Shown: one piece after another, positions 34,592 to 45,600 of the stretch
How positions within the stretch are numbered: position 1 is the first letter of the stretch
How the letters are laid out: each line of letters starts with the position of its first letter
Source of the DNA: Whitmania pigra
Lineage: Eukaryota > Annelida > Clitellata > Hirudinida > Haemopidae
NCBI GenBank assembly: GCA_021613335.1
Contig: JAJTWR010000047.1
Span: 1-64,000, forward strand
Length of the DNA stretch: 64,000 bases
Reading direction: 5' to 3'
The notes under the pieces: generated by a model
Database searches by the model: none
What the model was told of the DNA's origin: nothing
What the model saw: only the letters and a program-made list of their open reading frames with translations
Position numbers and translations under genes: made by a program

Positions 34592-35468
34592 TCATGATAC
34601 TAGATCATTAACCCTTAAGATTCCAACAACTTGATCCAGTTCTATGACGTTCCTTCTGTCGAATTTGACTTCCGAAGATTCTCCTTCGCTTGCCGTCAAA
34701 CTCCTGGTCCGATTCCTCGCCATGATCCTCCTCCTGAACGGAGACAGAGCCAGGGCCTGCTGAAGGACAGAATTGTACCTCTCAAAGCTTGACCACAGCC
34801 GGTCCTTCCATTTTTCGATGAGGGATTGATTCGAGAGCACGAGCTTGCCACAGGATACCTGGCAGAGATTCCTGCCATGTTTAAATTCTCGAGGAATCTT
34901 TGGAAAGCGATCTCTGCTGATTTCTTCTGATCTACTTCTGCCACATGGGAAATTGTCTTCAAATGGAATGCAATAACAATGTTAAATATAGAATATGCCT
35001 GCATTCAAATGCTTAATACTACTACACCTTTCAAGCATAATTCAAATCAGTTAGCAAAATCTACAAAGAAAACTTCATATATTTATACTGGTATTCAAAA
35101 GTTTTCACAACAGCAATCAAGAAGGCTGGGCAATGCTATCAAGGTCTAAATTCATGCATAGGCTTTAAGCTTTGGTAAACTGAGTATCCCCTTGCTGAGA
35201 AGTGTATGCATCAGTCGGAACCATTTTTGGCCAATCAAAAATATTTTCTAGTATGTAATGTAGCATTTCTTTGGTGTTAAATGTGGTTGGCCGTAAAGAA
35301 ATACAAGGGCACAATAAAGCAAACAATTTAAGTGATTTTTTTAAAAATTTGTCACTGATCCACACCTTTTGTGTCAATCTCTAAATCCTCATCGGAAGAG
35401 TGATCAATGGCTGCTAGGGGATGGTTGGTGATCTCATATCTTTTCTTTGGAGTGCTCTGCGAGCTCAT
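34592..35468 (-). CDS. Two-exon protein of unknown function (155 aa)
   Basis: Exon 1 (35366-35468) starts at an ATG and encodes MSSQSTPKKRYEIT followed by an acidic stretch DHSSDEDLEID. Exon 2 (34592-34956) joins in phase 1 after an acceptor TTTGAAG and runs to a stop. The C-terminal part is a predicted helix (SLIEKWKDRLWSSFERYNSV) followed by a basic patch (SPFRRRIMARNRTRS) and ENV-type hydrophobic end (IELDQVVGILRVND). The splice keeps one frame over 468 bp, which supports a real gene. I do not recognise a family. It could be nuclear, given the basic patch. The inverted-repeat element at 35571 begins only about 100 bp upstream of the start codon, so it sits in or next to the promoter. Confidence 0.5.
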
Positions 35469-35570
35469 GATGAGAATGATTCTACCGTTTTTTCTAATGT
35501 TTAGCGAATGCTTTAAACTAAAGCCAGAAAATTTCAATTTCTAAAGTCAATCTATGCTATTGTAATTCTC

Positions 35571-36106
35571 GGTAAAACCGTTCGAGACGGACGCACACAT
35601 TTTAATGAGATGCTCTACTTTAATGAAGCTCCACCCAAAACAAATTAAGCTCCGCCTAAAATGAGTAAAAGTAAATCTTTGATCCGTAATATTTTTAGGT
35701 ATATCTCTTTTTAGGGAAACTCGGTCCGCATATTTAGGATCCGAATAGATCCGCTCAAGTGTTAGGGTAGGGTTATGGTTAGGATTAGGGGATAGGGTAG
35801 GGTTAGGGGATATGGTAGGGTTAGGGGTTAGGGTAGGGTTAGGATTAGGGGATAGGGTAGGGTTAGGGGTTAGGGTAAGGCAAAGCGTAAACTTTAAACA
35901 CTCGATTGCTAATGTCAGACGTCAAGTATTTCCAAAATTATAATAAAACTTTATTAGAGACTTTTATGTAAATGACTTAATATATATTGCGGATAAAAGA
36001 TTCACTTTTACTCATTTTAGGCGGAGTTTAATTTGTTTAGAGGTGGAGCTTTATTTTTTCTTAGCATCTCATTAAAATGTGTGCGTCCGTCTCGAACGGT
36101 TTTACC
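35571..36106. mobile_element. Inverted-repeat (foldback/MITE-like) element, 536 bp
   Basis: The left arm starts GGTAAAACCGTTCGAGACGG and the right arm is its reverse complement ending CCGTCTCGAACGGTTTTACC. Similarity continues inward for about 130 bp (TTTTAATGAGATGCT, AAGCTCCACC, CTCCGCCTAAAATGAGTAAA) with small indels. No target duplication is clear: flanks are ATTCTC and CCCCTA. There is no coding capacity. Confidence 0.9.
35762..35880. repeat. Degenerate telomere-like repeat (TTAGGG/TTAGGGG/ATAGGG)
   Basis: About 115 bp of GGTTAGGG-type units include GGATAGGGTAGGGTTAGGGG at least twice. It is enclosed by the inverted arms of the 35571-36106 element rather than at a chromosome end. Confidence 0.9.
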
Positions 36107-36368
36107 CCCCTATAATGGCGTCTCTGCTGATAACCAAAAGCAGATAAAGCCAGAGTAACCGACCTACACTTGACATATGAATAACAAATTGTCCACATTT
36201 CTTCGATAGTCGTTCCAGACTTCCAATAGCGATAGCAGCAGGGCTGGGTTTACTCAAGTGGAGGCCCACAAACCTGCTTACAACTTTTCTCTCAGAAGTT
36301 GAGATAATATTCTTCAGAGCTGCTACGCGGCTTGTTTGGCAGCTCAACCCGCGACAACACTTTACCAA
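36102..36368 (-). CDS. Short ORF, possibly ATP-synthase-subunit-g-like, ends in MITE
   Basis: The ORF has 88 codons from an ATG at 36368. The frame is also open further upstream. The central SKPSPAAIAIGSLERLSKK and the end LLWLYLLLVISRDAIIG have the order of a Pro-rich turn then one membrane segment, faintly like mitochondrial ATP synthase subunit g (about 100 residues). That resemblance is weak. The stop codon lies within the terminal repeat of the adjacent 35571-36106 element, so the native C-terminus, if this is a gene, has been replaced. Confidence 0.25.
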   Translation of the reverse strand: MVKCCRGLSCQTSRVAALKNIISTSERKVVSRFVGLHLSKPSPAAIAIGSLERLSKKCGQFVIHMSSVGRLLWLYLLLVISRDAIIGG

Positions 36369-36429
36369 CCCTTGGCGATTGCCCCGATGAAGACTCCGCG
36401 CTTAAAAGTTGAACTCAAAGCATGAAACG

Positions 36430-36435
36430 TTTATT
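36430..36435 (-). promoter_or_regulatory. Polyadenylation signal of the micro-exon gene
   Basis: AATAAA on the minus strand lies about 86 bp past the stop codon at 36521-36523. It marks a plausible transcript end. Confidence 0.6.
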
Positions 36436-36520
36436 TTGTACCAAGGGAATTCTGCTAAATGAACAGTTCCAAAAATGCTTCCCAAGAGTATTTAGGTTAC
36501 ATTTCCCATATGGCAGGCAG

Positions 36521-38291
36521 CTACACCAAACGTCCACACAAGATCCAATTCAATAATAGGACGACCAAGCACAGGATCTTGAAGCTTTCCGGAGAGTTTT
36601 TGACCCCTAGGGACGACCCAGGTTTCTAAAAAGCGGTTAGAATGATACCATGTTTCTGACCCAATGTAGGACAAACACCACAGCAAACTAATAACATTCC
36701 GAAAAATGCCACAAAAATAAAATAAATAACTATAATTAATAAGAAAAATCCATATCAATTATCAAATTATAAACAATTTCTTCCACTGGGCAATCTCATT
36801 TGATGCCCATGCCGCACTTGGCCACTAAAACTAAACTAAAAACTATAAAAAAAAAACGTAGACGGTGAGTGGTCACACAAAAAAGTAGTGCAAAAAGAGT
36901 TATAATTACCGAAACTGTTGACGGAACTTCGCTCGCTGTCTAAAATAAGCAAGTCAAGAAATGCAAGACGAACTTATACAGAAATTGAGTGTTCAAAAAA
37001 CAAAAATTCATTCCATCAATAATCCAAAATGAACCAACCTACCCTAGAAATATCTACTTTTTAACCAACTCCTCATATAACCATAGAAGTTTATCCCAAT
37101 TCATTGCTAGACTGGCTTTGTGGACAGTATGAAGATGTACCACCCACCCAAGAATCGAACATTCGTCAGAAAAAAAATGTCGATGCTTCACCAACTAGAC
37201 TATTAATTCCAAGCCTAAAGTACGCTTAGGCTACTAGTGATAGTAATAATATTGAGAATGTTAACATCAAAACTATGTTGTGCAGCATAACAATATTATT
37301 GAAATGAACAAAAAGTCAACCATTACCGTACTAATCTGAAAATAAGAAAAGTAAACAACTGAGCTAAAGTAAACAATCACATAAAATCACTTCTATCATA
37401 TGAATAAAAATTGAGCAACTACCTACCACAGACACGGCCGAATCCGGAGGTTCGCCATCAATCTGCAGAAACATCAAGAAATGACTGAGATCTTGGCCTT
37501 TTACGGAAAGACAAAACGGTAGTTATTATAGTTCCACACCCACCCATTCTTCAAAAATAGGTTCGCCATCCTGCAGAAAAATTAAGAAGTGACTGAGATT
37601 GGGGCCTTTTACGGAAAGGCAAAAATGTTATAAATGGAACATAGAAATTTTCCCAATTAATTGGAATCATCAATGGCCACAAGGATTTTGAAGTCAGTTC
37701 CTGCGTTGTGTTTCCATCCATTTACACAACATCTGATGCTTGTAAATAACGTAATTTCTGTGAATCATTGAGGAATAATAGCAACCTAATGCACCATAAT
37801 TTATTTTAATATAGTACTGATACACGTGAATAACTTTTCACATTCTACACAAAACATAAAAGTATGCATGCAATTAGACAGAGCTACACTTATGAAACCT
37901 TCGTTAGAAGGAAAATTTAAAAAGTCTTAACCCTTTTGAAGTTAATAATTAAACATAATTTATTAATTAGTCTTAGCTAATGTAAGGGAGCTCTAGCCAA
38001 TAATAGCAATGCTAAATCTTGTTAAGACCTGAAAATTTAAATTTGCGAAATGTAATTTTTTAATGTTTTATGTAATAAAATGATGGCAGCCTTGATTAAT
38101 TATGACAAAATTCTCGAAACCCAAACTTCTCCCTTGCAAACAAAAACATACCGACACGGTCACGAAGACGACTGAAACAGATAAATTTCTCAATTACGTC
38201 GATGATATCAATATATGTAAATATCTGAACGTTCGAACAAATTGAAGCTTGCAAACTTACCAGCAATCAATGCCAGCACGACAGCTCCCAT
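36521..38291 (-). CDS. Micro-exon gene: signal peptide, 9-36 bp symmetrical exons, C-terminal hydrophobic tail
   Basis: The exons are 38261-38291, 38152-38171, 37544-37570 (27 bp), 37427-37462 (36 bp), 37327-37335 (9 bp), 36910-36939 (30 bp) and 36521-36625. All have GT/AG borders. After the two leader exons, every internal exon is a multiple of three in phase 0. The spliced product is 85 residues. Exons 1-2 give the signal peptide MGAVVLALIAVVFVTVS. The middle is acidic then Ser/Thr/Val-rich (DGEPIFEEW; IDGEPPDSAVSV; IST; TASEVPSTVS). The last exon ends SFKILCLVVLLLNWILCG-RLV, a membrane segment or lipid-anchor signal. The 9-bp exon is the least certain. The plan resembles micro-exon genes described in parasitic flatworms. 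No sequence homologue is recognised. Confidence 0.6.
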
Positions 38292-38404
38292 TGTCAATCG
38301 TCAAATTCTTCTCTATGGCTGGCAGATTATTTTTTTTATTTGATTATAGTCCGTCGCATAACTGAGCTGATTTGGACTAATGGCTGGCAGACCGCGTAAA
38401 GCTG

Positions 38405-38412
38405 TTATATAT
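38405..38412 (-). promoter_or_regulatory. Candidate TATA box of the micro-exon gene
   Basis: The minus strand reads GGATATATAACAGC about 115 bp upstream of the start codon at 38291. This leaves room for a transcription start about 30 bp on and a short 5' UTR. Confidence 0.4.
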
Positions 38413-38429
38413 CCACGCCAAAGCTAAAG

Positions 38430-39486
38430 GCGCCAACTTTTGAATAGCTTTTCATCTTTCCTGTCACGTTTTATGTATTTATTCGGCAAATTTACACTTA
38501 CCTTTTTTATTTTGTAATATTAGAATTATTGCATATTTTGCAAATAATTAGTTTGATTCTGTAATTATACAATATTACTAGATATGTACAATGCGCAATT
38601 GAATTTTTGGTAAAATAATATTTAAAAAAAATAATTTAAATGAATGCCAACAAATTACATTTACATTGCTTCTGCAACCGATTGGAACCAAAATTAGTAT
38701 CTTATAAACGTATTTGTCTTGAGGTAAAAGTTTATTCAAAGAAATATTATTTAAATGTAAATAACTAAAATAATTTATAATGTTCAATTTCTAATGTAAT
38801 TATTAATTAAGCAACAATTATCTATTGACGCCACCTAGACACCGCTTATGAATTTCTTAAAACTTTGCGTAAATGTTCGGGCAATTGTTTCTGTTCCCAT
38901 AAAAGATTAATCGCTCTAATTAATTTCGTTAAATTAGCTGTAAAAAAAGAACGAAGAACTCAGATGATATTTTGCAGTAAAATTCATTTTATTTACTTTT
39001 GTTTTAGATTTGTTGGATGATAACAGCACGGGATGAAACTCAGTAAACTTGTTAGTTTCGTCGACTAAACATTTTTTTCTAAATTAGCAAGCACAAAAGT
39101 TACTTTCAGCGGTGACAAATAAAACATTAACAATAGTAATTTGGATGATAATAATAAACACAAGTCCCAAACTAATACTGAGATAATTTATAACAAAAAT
39201 TCATAAACTCAAACGAATAATATTCGGAGAAGCAAGCGAAAGACACTGAAGATTTTCGCATAAGTCACTACGTAATCTTTGGTGCTTCAAGCATACTTTT
39301 ACCTTCTCTAGAGCTGCAGTGCCAAAAATAATGTTTAACAAAAAACACTGATTAATTAGAAAAGTTTAATTTAGATTTTTGCAGCTGCAGCCAAATAGCC
39401 AAATGATTGCCACACCAAAATTGATGATGAGAAATTAATGTTGAAAGGCCACGTCCAAAGATGCTGGTTTACGATTGGTACTCCTT
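38430..39486 (-). other. Filamin 3' UTR and gap to the micro-exon gene
   Basis: The interval after the filamin stop contains a minus-strand AATAAA (TTTATT on plus) near 38988, which would give a 3' UTR of about 500 bases. The remainder to 38430 is AT-rich with no gene. Confidence 0.5.
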
Positions 39487-39674
39487 CTATTTTGCGATGA
39501 CCGTGAACGGGCTTCCAGGTATATGTTGTTCTCCCCACTTCACGTAGATGAGGTACCTGCCTGGCTGGCTCACCTGGTACCTGACCGAATAGCGTAGATC
39601 ACCGAGGTGATTGACGAATACCTTGTCAACGGGGATGTGTGGTCCTGCAACTCCGACATGAAGAACGTTGTATC
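39487..39674 (-). CDS. Filamin last exon, C-terminal (dimerisation-type) repeat
   Basis: The exon enters in phase 1 after CTCATCAG and encodes [18 protein letters not shown] through [15 protein letters not shown], then TAG at 39489-39487. In vertebrate filamins the equivalent last repeat forms the dimer. Confidence 0.9.
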
Positions 39675-42600
39675 CTGATGAGGATGGGTTTTTACATTTA
39701 ATGGGCAAGCAATGCACTTTAATTCATTTTGCATTTAGCACCAACTTGAATAGTAACGATATTTACCTTGTAATTAAGCGTTTAATTATGATTTTAACTA
39801 AATAAATGAGAGCGTTAGGAAACGGGAAATAAGACTATACCCTCAGCACTGAGTTTATTAACAGGACAATAATTGTGTATACTAGCATTGTAAGTGTCGT
39901 TAGCATTGTTAGTGTTGTTATCGTTGTTACTGCTAGAAATTACTGTCTAGACAGCTTTCGAACCTGCTTGAGAACCATCAATGTTAAACGTTGAATCCTG
40001 ATTGGGTGTCGTTTGACTGAGACCAGGTCCGCTGGCAGTGACCTTGCTGACGTCACAGATCAATTCACCCTGGTGACTGGTTATTGAACTCGTAGTCGTC
40101 TTGGTAACGGTTTCCACGATGACGCGAGACTGCTCGGTAAAAGCAGCCGGAGTTCCAACACCTGGAAATGCACAAATGGTGATATCACGTCCAATAAATG
40201 TTTGTCTACCTATCTGAAAAGATCTATTTGTATAACAATTTTACACGATAAATATCATCGGAGAGTTGAAAGACGGTGAATGAATGAGGTTTTAGCTGGG
40301 AGTTACACTAACCAACGTTACACGTTTGTGATCGCAAAGCAAAGCGACAAATAGAGAATCAATCATCTTCAATTTGTTACATTGACGTTAAGCCTCATAA
40401 TTTTTAGCGATGATAATGACATAGAAATATGTTGTTTAAAATTAATAATTTATTCTAATACCGATTCCAACCCAGACCTAACCACATTGGTACAAAACAT
40501 GACGCTGAAAATAAATAATTTCTAAAAGCAAAGCAGTGCATGCAATTTTATGAAGCAGTTTAAAGCAATCGAATGGAGATGTTTTCTTTATAGCTGAGCT
40601 GACATTGCATTGAAGCATTCTTTGACATTCTATTAATGTTATCTTTTTCTTAGTCTCACCTTTCTTCCACACCTTGATCGGCTTTGCTAATATACCAGCG
40701 GCAGAAACAACAAGAGTGGTATGAGGAATATTAATTTAAAAGTACACTTTAAATTTTATGTCGCGTTGAATTTAATTTGTGCCATATTTCGGCATTCTAA
40801 GTGCCAAAGAAGTTACATATGTCTTTTAATAATTCAGAGTATCTTTTTTTAAATACCTTGTCATCATCCTTGTGCATTCCTCTCTAGGAATGCTTATTAA
40901 TAAAAAATAATAACAATATTATACTTATGTAACATAGTTAAATTAGCTTATAATTATTAAATTTTATTAATATTAATACTTTCATTATTATAATTATTTA
41001 TTATCTTGAAAATATATGAAAAACTAAATCTTACCTTCGATCATGGCCTTAAAAGGACTGCCAGGTATGTGGGTGTTTCCCGCATATTTTATGGTAATGA
41101 GGTAAGGTCCAGGAGCCAATGGCGTGTAGGTGAATTCATAGCCTTCCTCTACCTCCCTGGTTTGTAGTTCTACCTTTGAAGGGCCAGATATTCCAACCGA
41201 TAGGGCCCCGGGTCCACTGTCGGTAGTGTTGACCACGAACTTGCATGGCTTGCCTAAGAATAGATAAATGTTAAATATTAGATATTATTGATGTAATAAA
41301 TATTTAAATAGCGTTTTAAGAAATTATTAAGTAAATTAGCGTCATAATAATCATTCTAGAGGTCACCAATGCCAGTTATTTTATTTATTAATATTCTGAG
41401 ATTCGTAGGCGGCCAAGATTATGTTTTCTTAATTACAAATGCTTTAGTTGAGATGCTACGGTACCCGATTGGCCGTGATGAAGTCCTTCTCCATAAGCCC
41501 TGACCCTACTGGGATCGGCATTGACCACGCCCACTTGTACGGGGTAGGGGCTTCCAGGGATGTGGTTGCCATTGAGGAGCAGGTGCACGTAGTGAACGCC
41601 ACTCTCTTTAGGTAGGAAAACGATGCTGAAGTGACCTGGATTGATTATTGAAAGTTCCATTATTGAAATATTTACTTTCTGATAACAGTAGTATTAATTT
41701 ATTAATGTCTTCATCCTAACTTCATGAGTAGAACAATAAATACTTATGTATGACATTTTGGAGATGTATGCCCAAGTTATGAGTCAATAAAGGTGATATA
41801 AAAACAAGTGATTAATCACTAAAGGTCAAAAAACAAATCAAACTGAATAAATTTTAAAACAACATCCAACCTGGCCTTATCTCTTGAACCGTGGCTTCGG
41901 ATTCCTGACCCGACGGTGCTACGACTTTGGCGTCCAATTTGCCCTGAGCACCGTTGAATTCAACCAGGAATTGTGTCTGAGTGTTTACCTGCATTTATTT
42001 AAACGAGCAATCAATGAGTCGTTGTTTTCAAACAGGTGTAGTTTGATTCAAAAGCATTTAACTGCAATTAGATATTTAATAATAAAAAATTATTATAATT
42101 ACAAATTTAAAACAAGAGAGTATCAGTAGTCTGCACTTGAAAGTACAATTATCCAATAAGTTAACATAGTAAAAACATAGTAAAAAGTCAAGACTCACAG
42201 GGAGTCCGTATTGTTGGAGGTTCTGCACGTTGAGTTTGTGGATGTCTCCACCGGTCGACGAGATGTACACCTTGAAGGGGGAGTCCGGGATGTGCTGACC
42301 GTTGAACTTCACGGACACCAAGTACTCACCTGAGCATAAATGATGATGGAATGAAGTAGTGTATATTCCAAACTTATCATAATAATGAATAATTATTAAA
42401 TAATAATAATAATAATAAATAATAATGAAATAATAAAATAATAATATTAATTTGTCATATGTCCATCTATCCACAGTTGTTGGTAATACAATATAATAAG
42501 TAATGCATTGCACAATGTCTGAAAGTAAATGCTGTGATACAAACCAGGTTCTGAGCAAACGTAGTTGACATCACTGGTTCCATCCTTCTTGTCCTGAAAG

Positions 42601-45600
42601 TCGATGACTGCTTTGCTGGGTCCCTCAACTCCCAAGGAGAGACTTCCTGCCCCGGCCTCACGGGTGATCACGGTGAAGTGGCCTAGGGTTTTAATAATGA
42701 TGATGATAATTCAAACATCGTTGTTAAAGAGCTCGGTGAAGGAAAAGGTGAACTTAGACATTTAGAATATTAATGAAGAAACATTACCATAGTATGACAT
42801 ATTACAAATATGATAATAATATAACTCATTATAGATATTTATTGTGATTAAACAACAAAGCAATGCAATCACAAAACATCGACAGAAGAGAAAGTATGCA
42901 ACAACAAGGTACAACAACACTAGCGTCCTATTTTTATATTTAGATCAATCAATCAATCAAGATTATGTGCTTAAGAATGAAACTAGTCAAATCACTGACA
43001 GGGTTTGTTGGCTTCTCCCCTCACGAGACCAGGTCCGATGGCCTTGACCTTTTCCGGTCCACCGCCCACAATAGGACCAACTGTGAACTGGAAGGGACTT
43101 CCTGTAAGTTTTTAAAACAATAACAGTGATCATAGGAAGTTCGTTCTACGTATAAAATGCACTAAAATGCATTAGGTGCACTGCATTTATTATGGATGTA
43201 GATTGAATGTTCCAATTGTATAAAATAATGCACATATTGCTATTACATAAGGCAGGTAATTATCATTTGTTGATTGACTGATTCATCAATCGATCGATTG
43301 ATTGATTGAGTGATTAATTGATCGATGGAGGAGGGCGACAATCAAGAAAACCAACCTGGAATATGGAGTCCCTTGTGCTTGAGACTGACGTAGTGGATGC
43401 CAGACTCCTTGGGTGAGAAGCTGATCCTGAACTTATTGTTGCCGAGGTCAATGATTTGACACTTTTCCAGCTGTCCACTGGGGCTTGTTACGCAGCCTTC
43501 GATCTCACTGATGTTGATGCCTGGTGTTGCAATTTGATGAAATAACATTAATAATGATGTCAAACGATTTTATTATTATTATTATTTTTATTTTTATGAC
43601 GATGAGATAATATTATTTGATAATAATTTAAATTTAATACATAATAAATGTTGTTAGTATTATTACAATAATTGTTATTGTTGTTGCTATTATTATTAAT
43701 ATTATTATTATTATTCATGTTATTAAAAACGAACAACGTACATAATAACTGACATTAAAACGTAACAGCTGACTTTGTTATTGTTATTGTAGTTACTATG
43801 GTGATATTATCACAAGTAATATTCTTAATAACAACAAACAAAATAATAATAGCAACATCTTGTAAGCCTCATAGCTTCACTCATCACCATAGCAACAGGT
43901 GACCATTATCATTACCTGGCATGGTGATGTTGAGTTCACAGGTGGTGCCAACAGAGGTCATGGTGGCAGCCTGTTGTTGTCTCACGATTCTTTCCTTCAC
44001 CCTGCCCGATGGAACACCTCCAACGTTGATGGTGAATGGACTTCCTAGATGAAGGAGAAGATAATAAAAATTAAAAATTAATAATAATACTACTACTAAT
44101 AATAATATCAATAATAATAATAATAATAATAACAATAGTAATAATAATAAGAATAAAATGTAATGTCATGCATGATTATAACGATGAAGGTAATATTGGT
44201 AATAGGGATGATGGATAGATTGGACTTCGCCAGTTAGAAAAATGGCAAAAAGGTTTGTTGAGAGCTACAAATTAAGTTGGGCAGAGTATTGAAATAATGA
44301 GTGCCAGTATCGATTTATCCCAGCGATGGTATTTAAAATGGTTAAAATGGTGATGATGATGATGATGGTGACTGTAAAATTTCCTATTGATTTACCTGGT
44401 ACAGGTTTGTCTCCGTACTTTATGGTCACGTGGTACACTCCAGGTTCTGTCGGTTTATAGGTCACCTTGGTGGTTCCGTCCTCGTTTTCGGTGCATTTAA
44501 TATCGACCTTTCCTGGCCCTGTGGTAGAAAAATTAAATTTAATATAAAATTTGCCATTTTACGAAACTACGTATTGGAATTATTAAAAAAATAAAAATTA
44601 TTCCAGTATAATAATAATAATAATATAGTAATTTGTTAATTATTATAATATAATAATATATAAATTATAATATAATAATATTACATTTATAATTAAATTA
44701 TAATGAATAATTATAATAATATATTAATTATTATTAATTATAATAATATATTATACAATATATTATATTATTTAATTATAATAATAATAATATATAATTA
44801 CAATAAAAATATAATTAAATAAATATAATAATAATATATTAATTATTATTATTAATAATATAATAATAATAATAATAGCAGATGCTAAAAATAAGGGCAG
44901 TTGGTAAACCTTGAACGGATATGGAAAGTCCAGCCACACCAGCTTCCTTGGTGTTGATGATGAAACTGTTCACCTCGTTGGCCTGTCCCTGGGTCAGATT
45001 CTCTCCGTAGATCTGTACATTTGTTTGCAAGTTGTTTTAAATCGAATTAAACTAATAAACGAATAAATATAACTAATATGCGATGTACGAAAGTCATGTA
45101 AATTACAATACAACTTGTACAAGTATGGTTGTCGTGCTTGTGTTACTCTCGCCTAAGCTGATCGTGATGACATAACCATGAATATTAATCAAAGCCCTCA
45201 TGAATATTCATATTCATACATCATCATTCTCTAAAAGTCCCTCCCACTCCTATCTACAACAACCAATGAACTACTGACCTTGACTCTGTTGGCGTCTCCA
45301 ACTTCGGCAGCTTGGATGAAAACTCTAAACGGTGATCCTGGAATAGGCTGACCATTCCTGAAGACTATGACAAGATGCTCTCCTGATTCTTTTGGAGTGA
45401 ATGAAATGCCTGTAGGGGGAGTCGTAAATGAATGAATGATGAAAACGACCCAGAGCAATTGGTTAAATTGTTATGTGAATATTAATTACCCAGCTGCCCA
45501 CTGGGTTGTCTTTTGAGTCCGCATGGCTCTTCAACTCCGGATGGCGACCTAATGAGGGCAGAGAGGTTGCTGAGGTCACTTTCTGTCACCTAAAAAAGTT

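Noticed and set aside
35762..35880. True telomere or chromosome fusion point
   Set aside because: The repeats are degenerate and enclosed by inverted arms of a 536-bp element with single-copy DNA on both sides.
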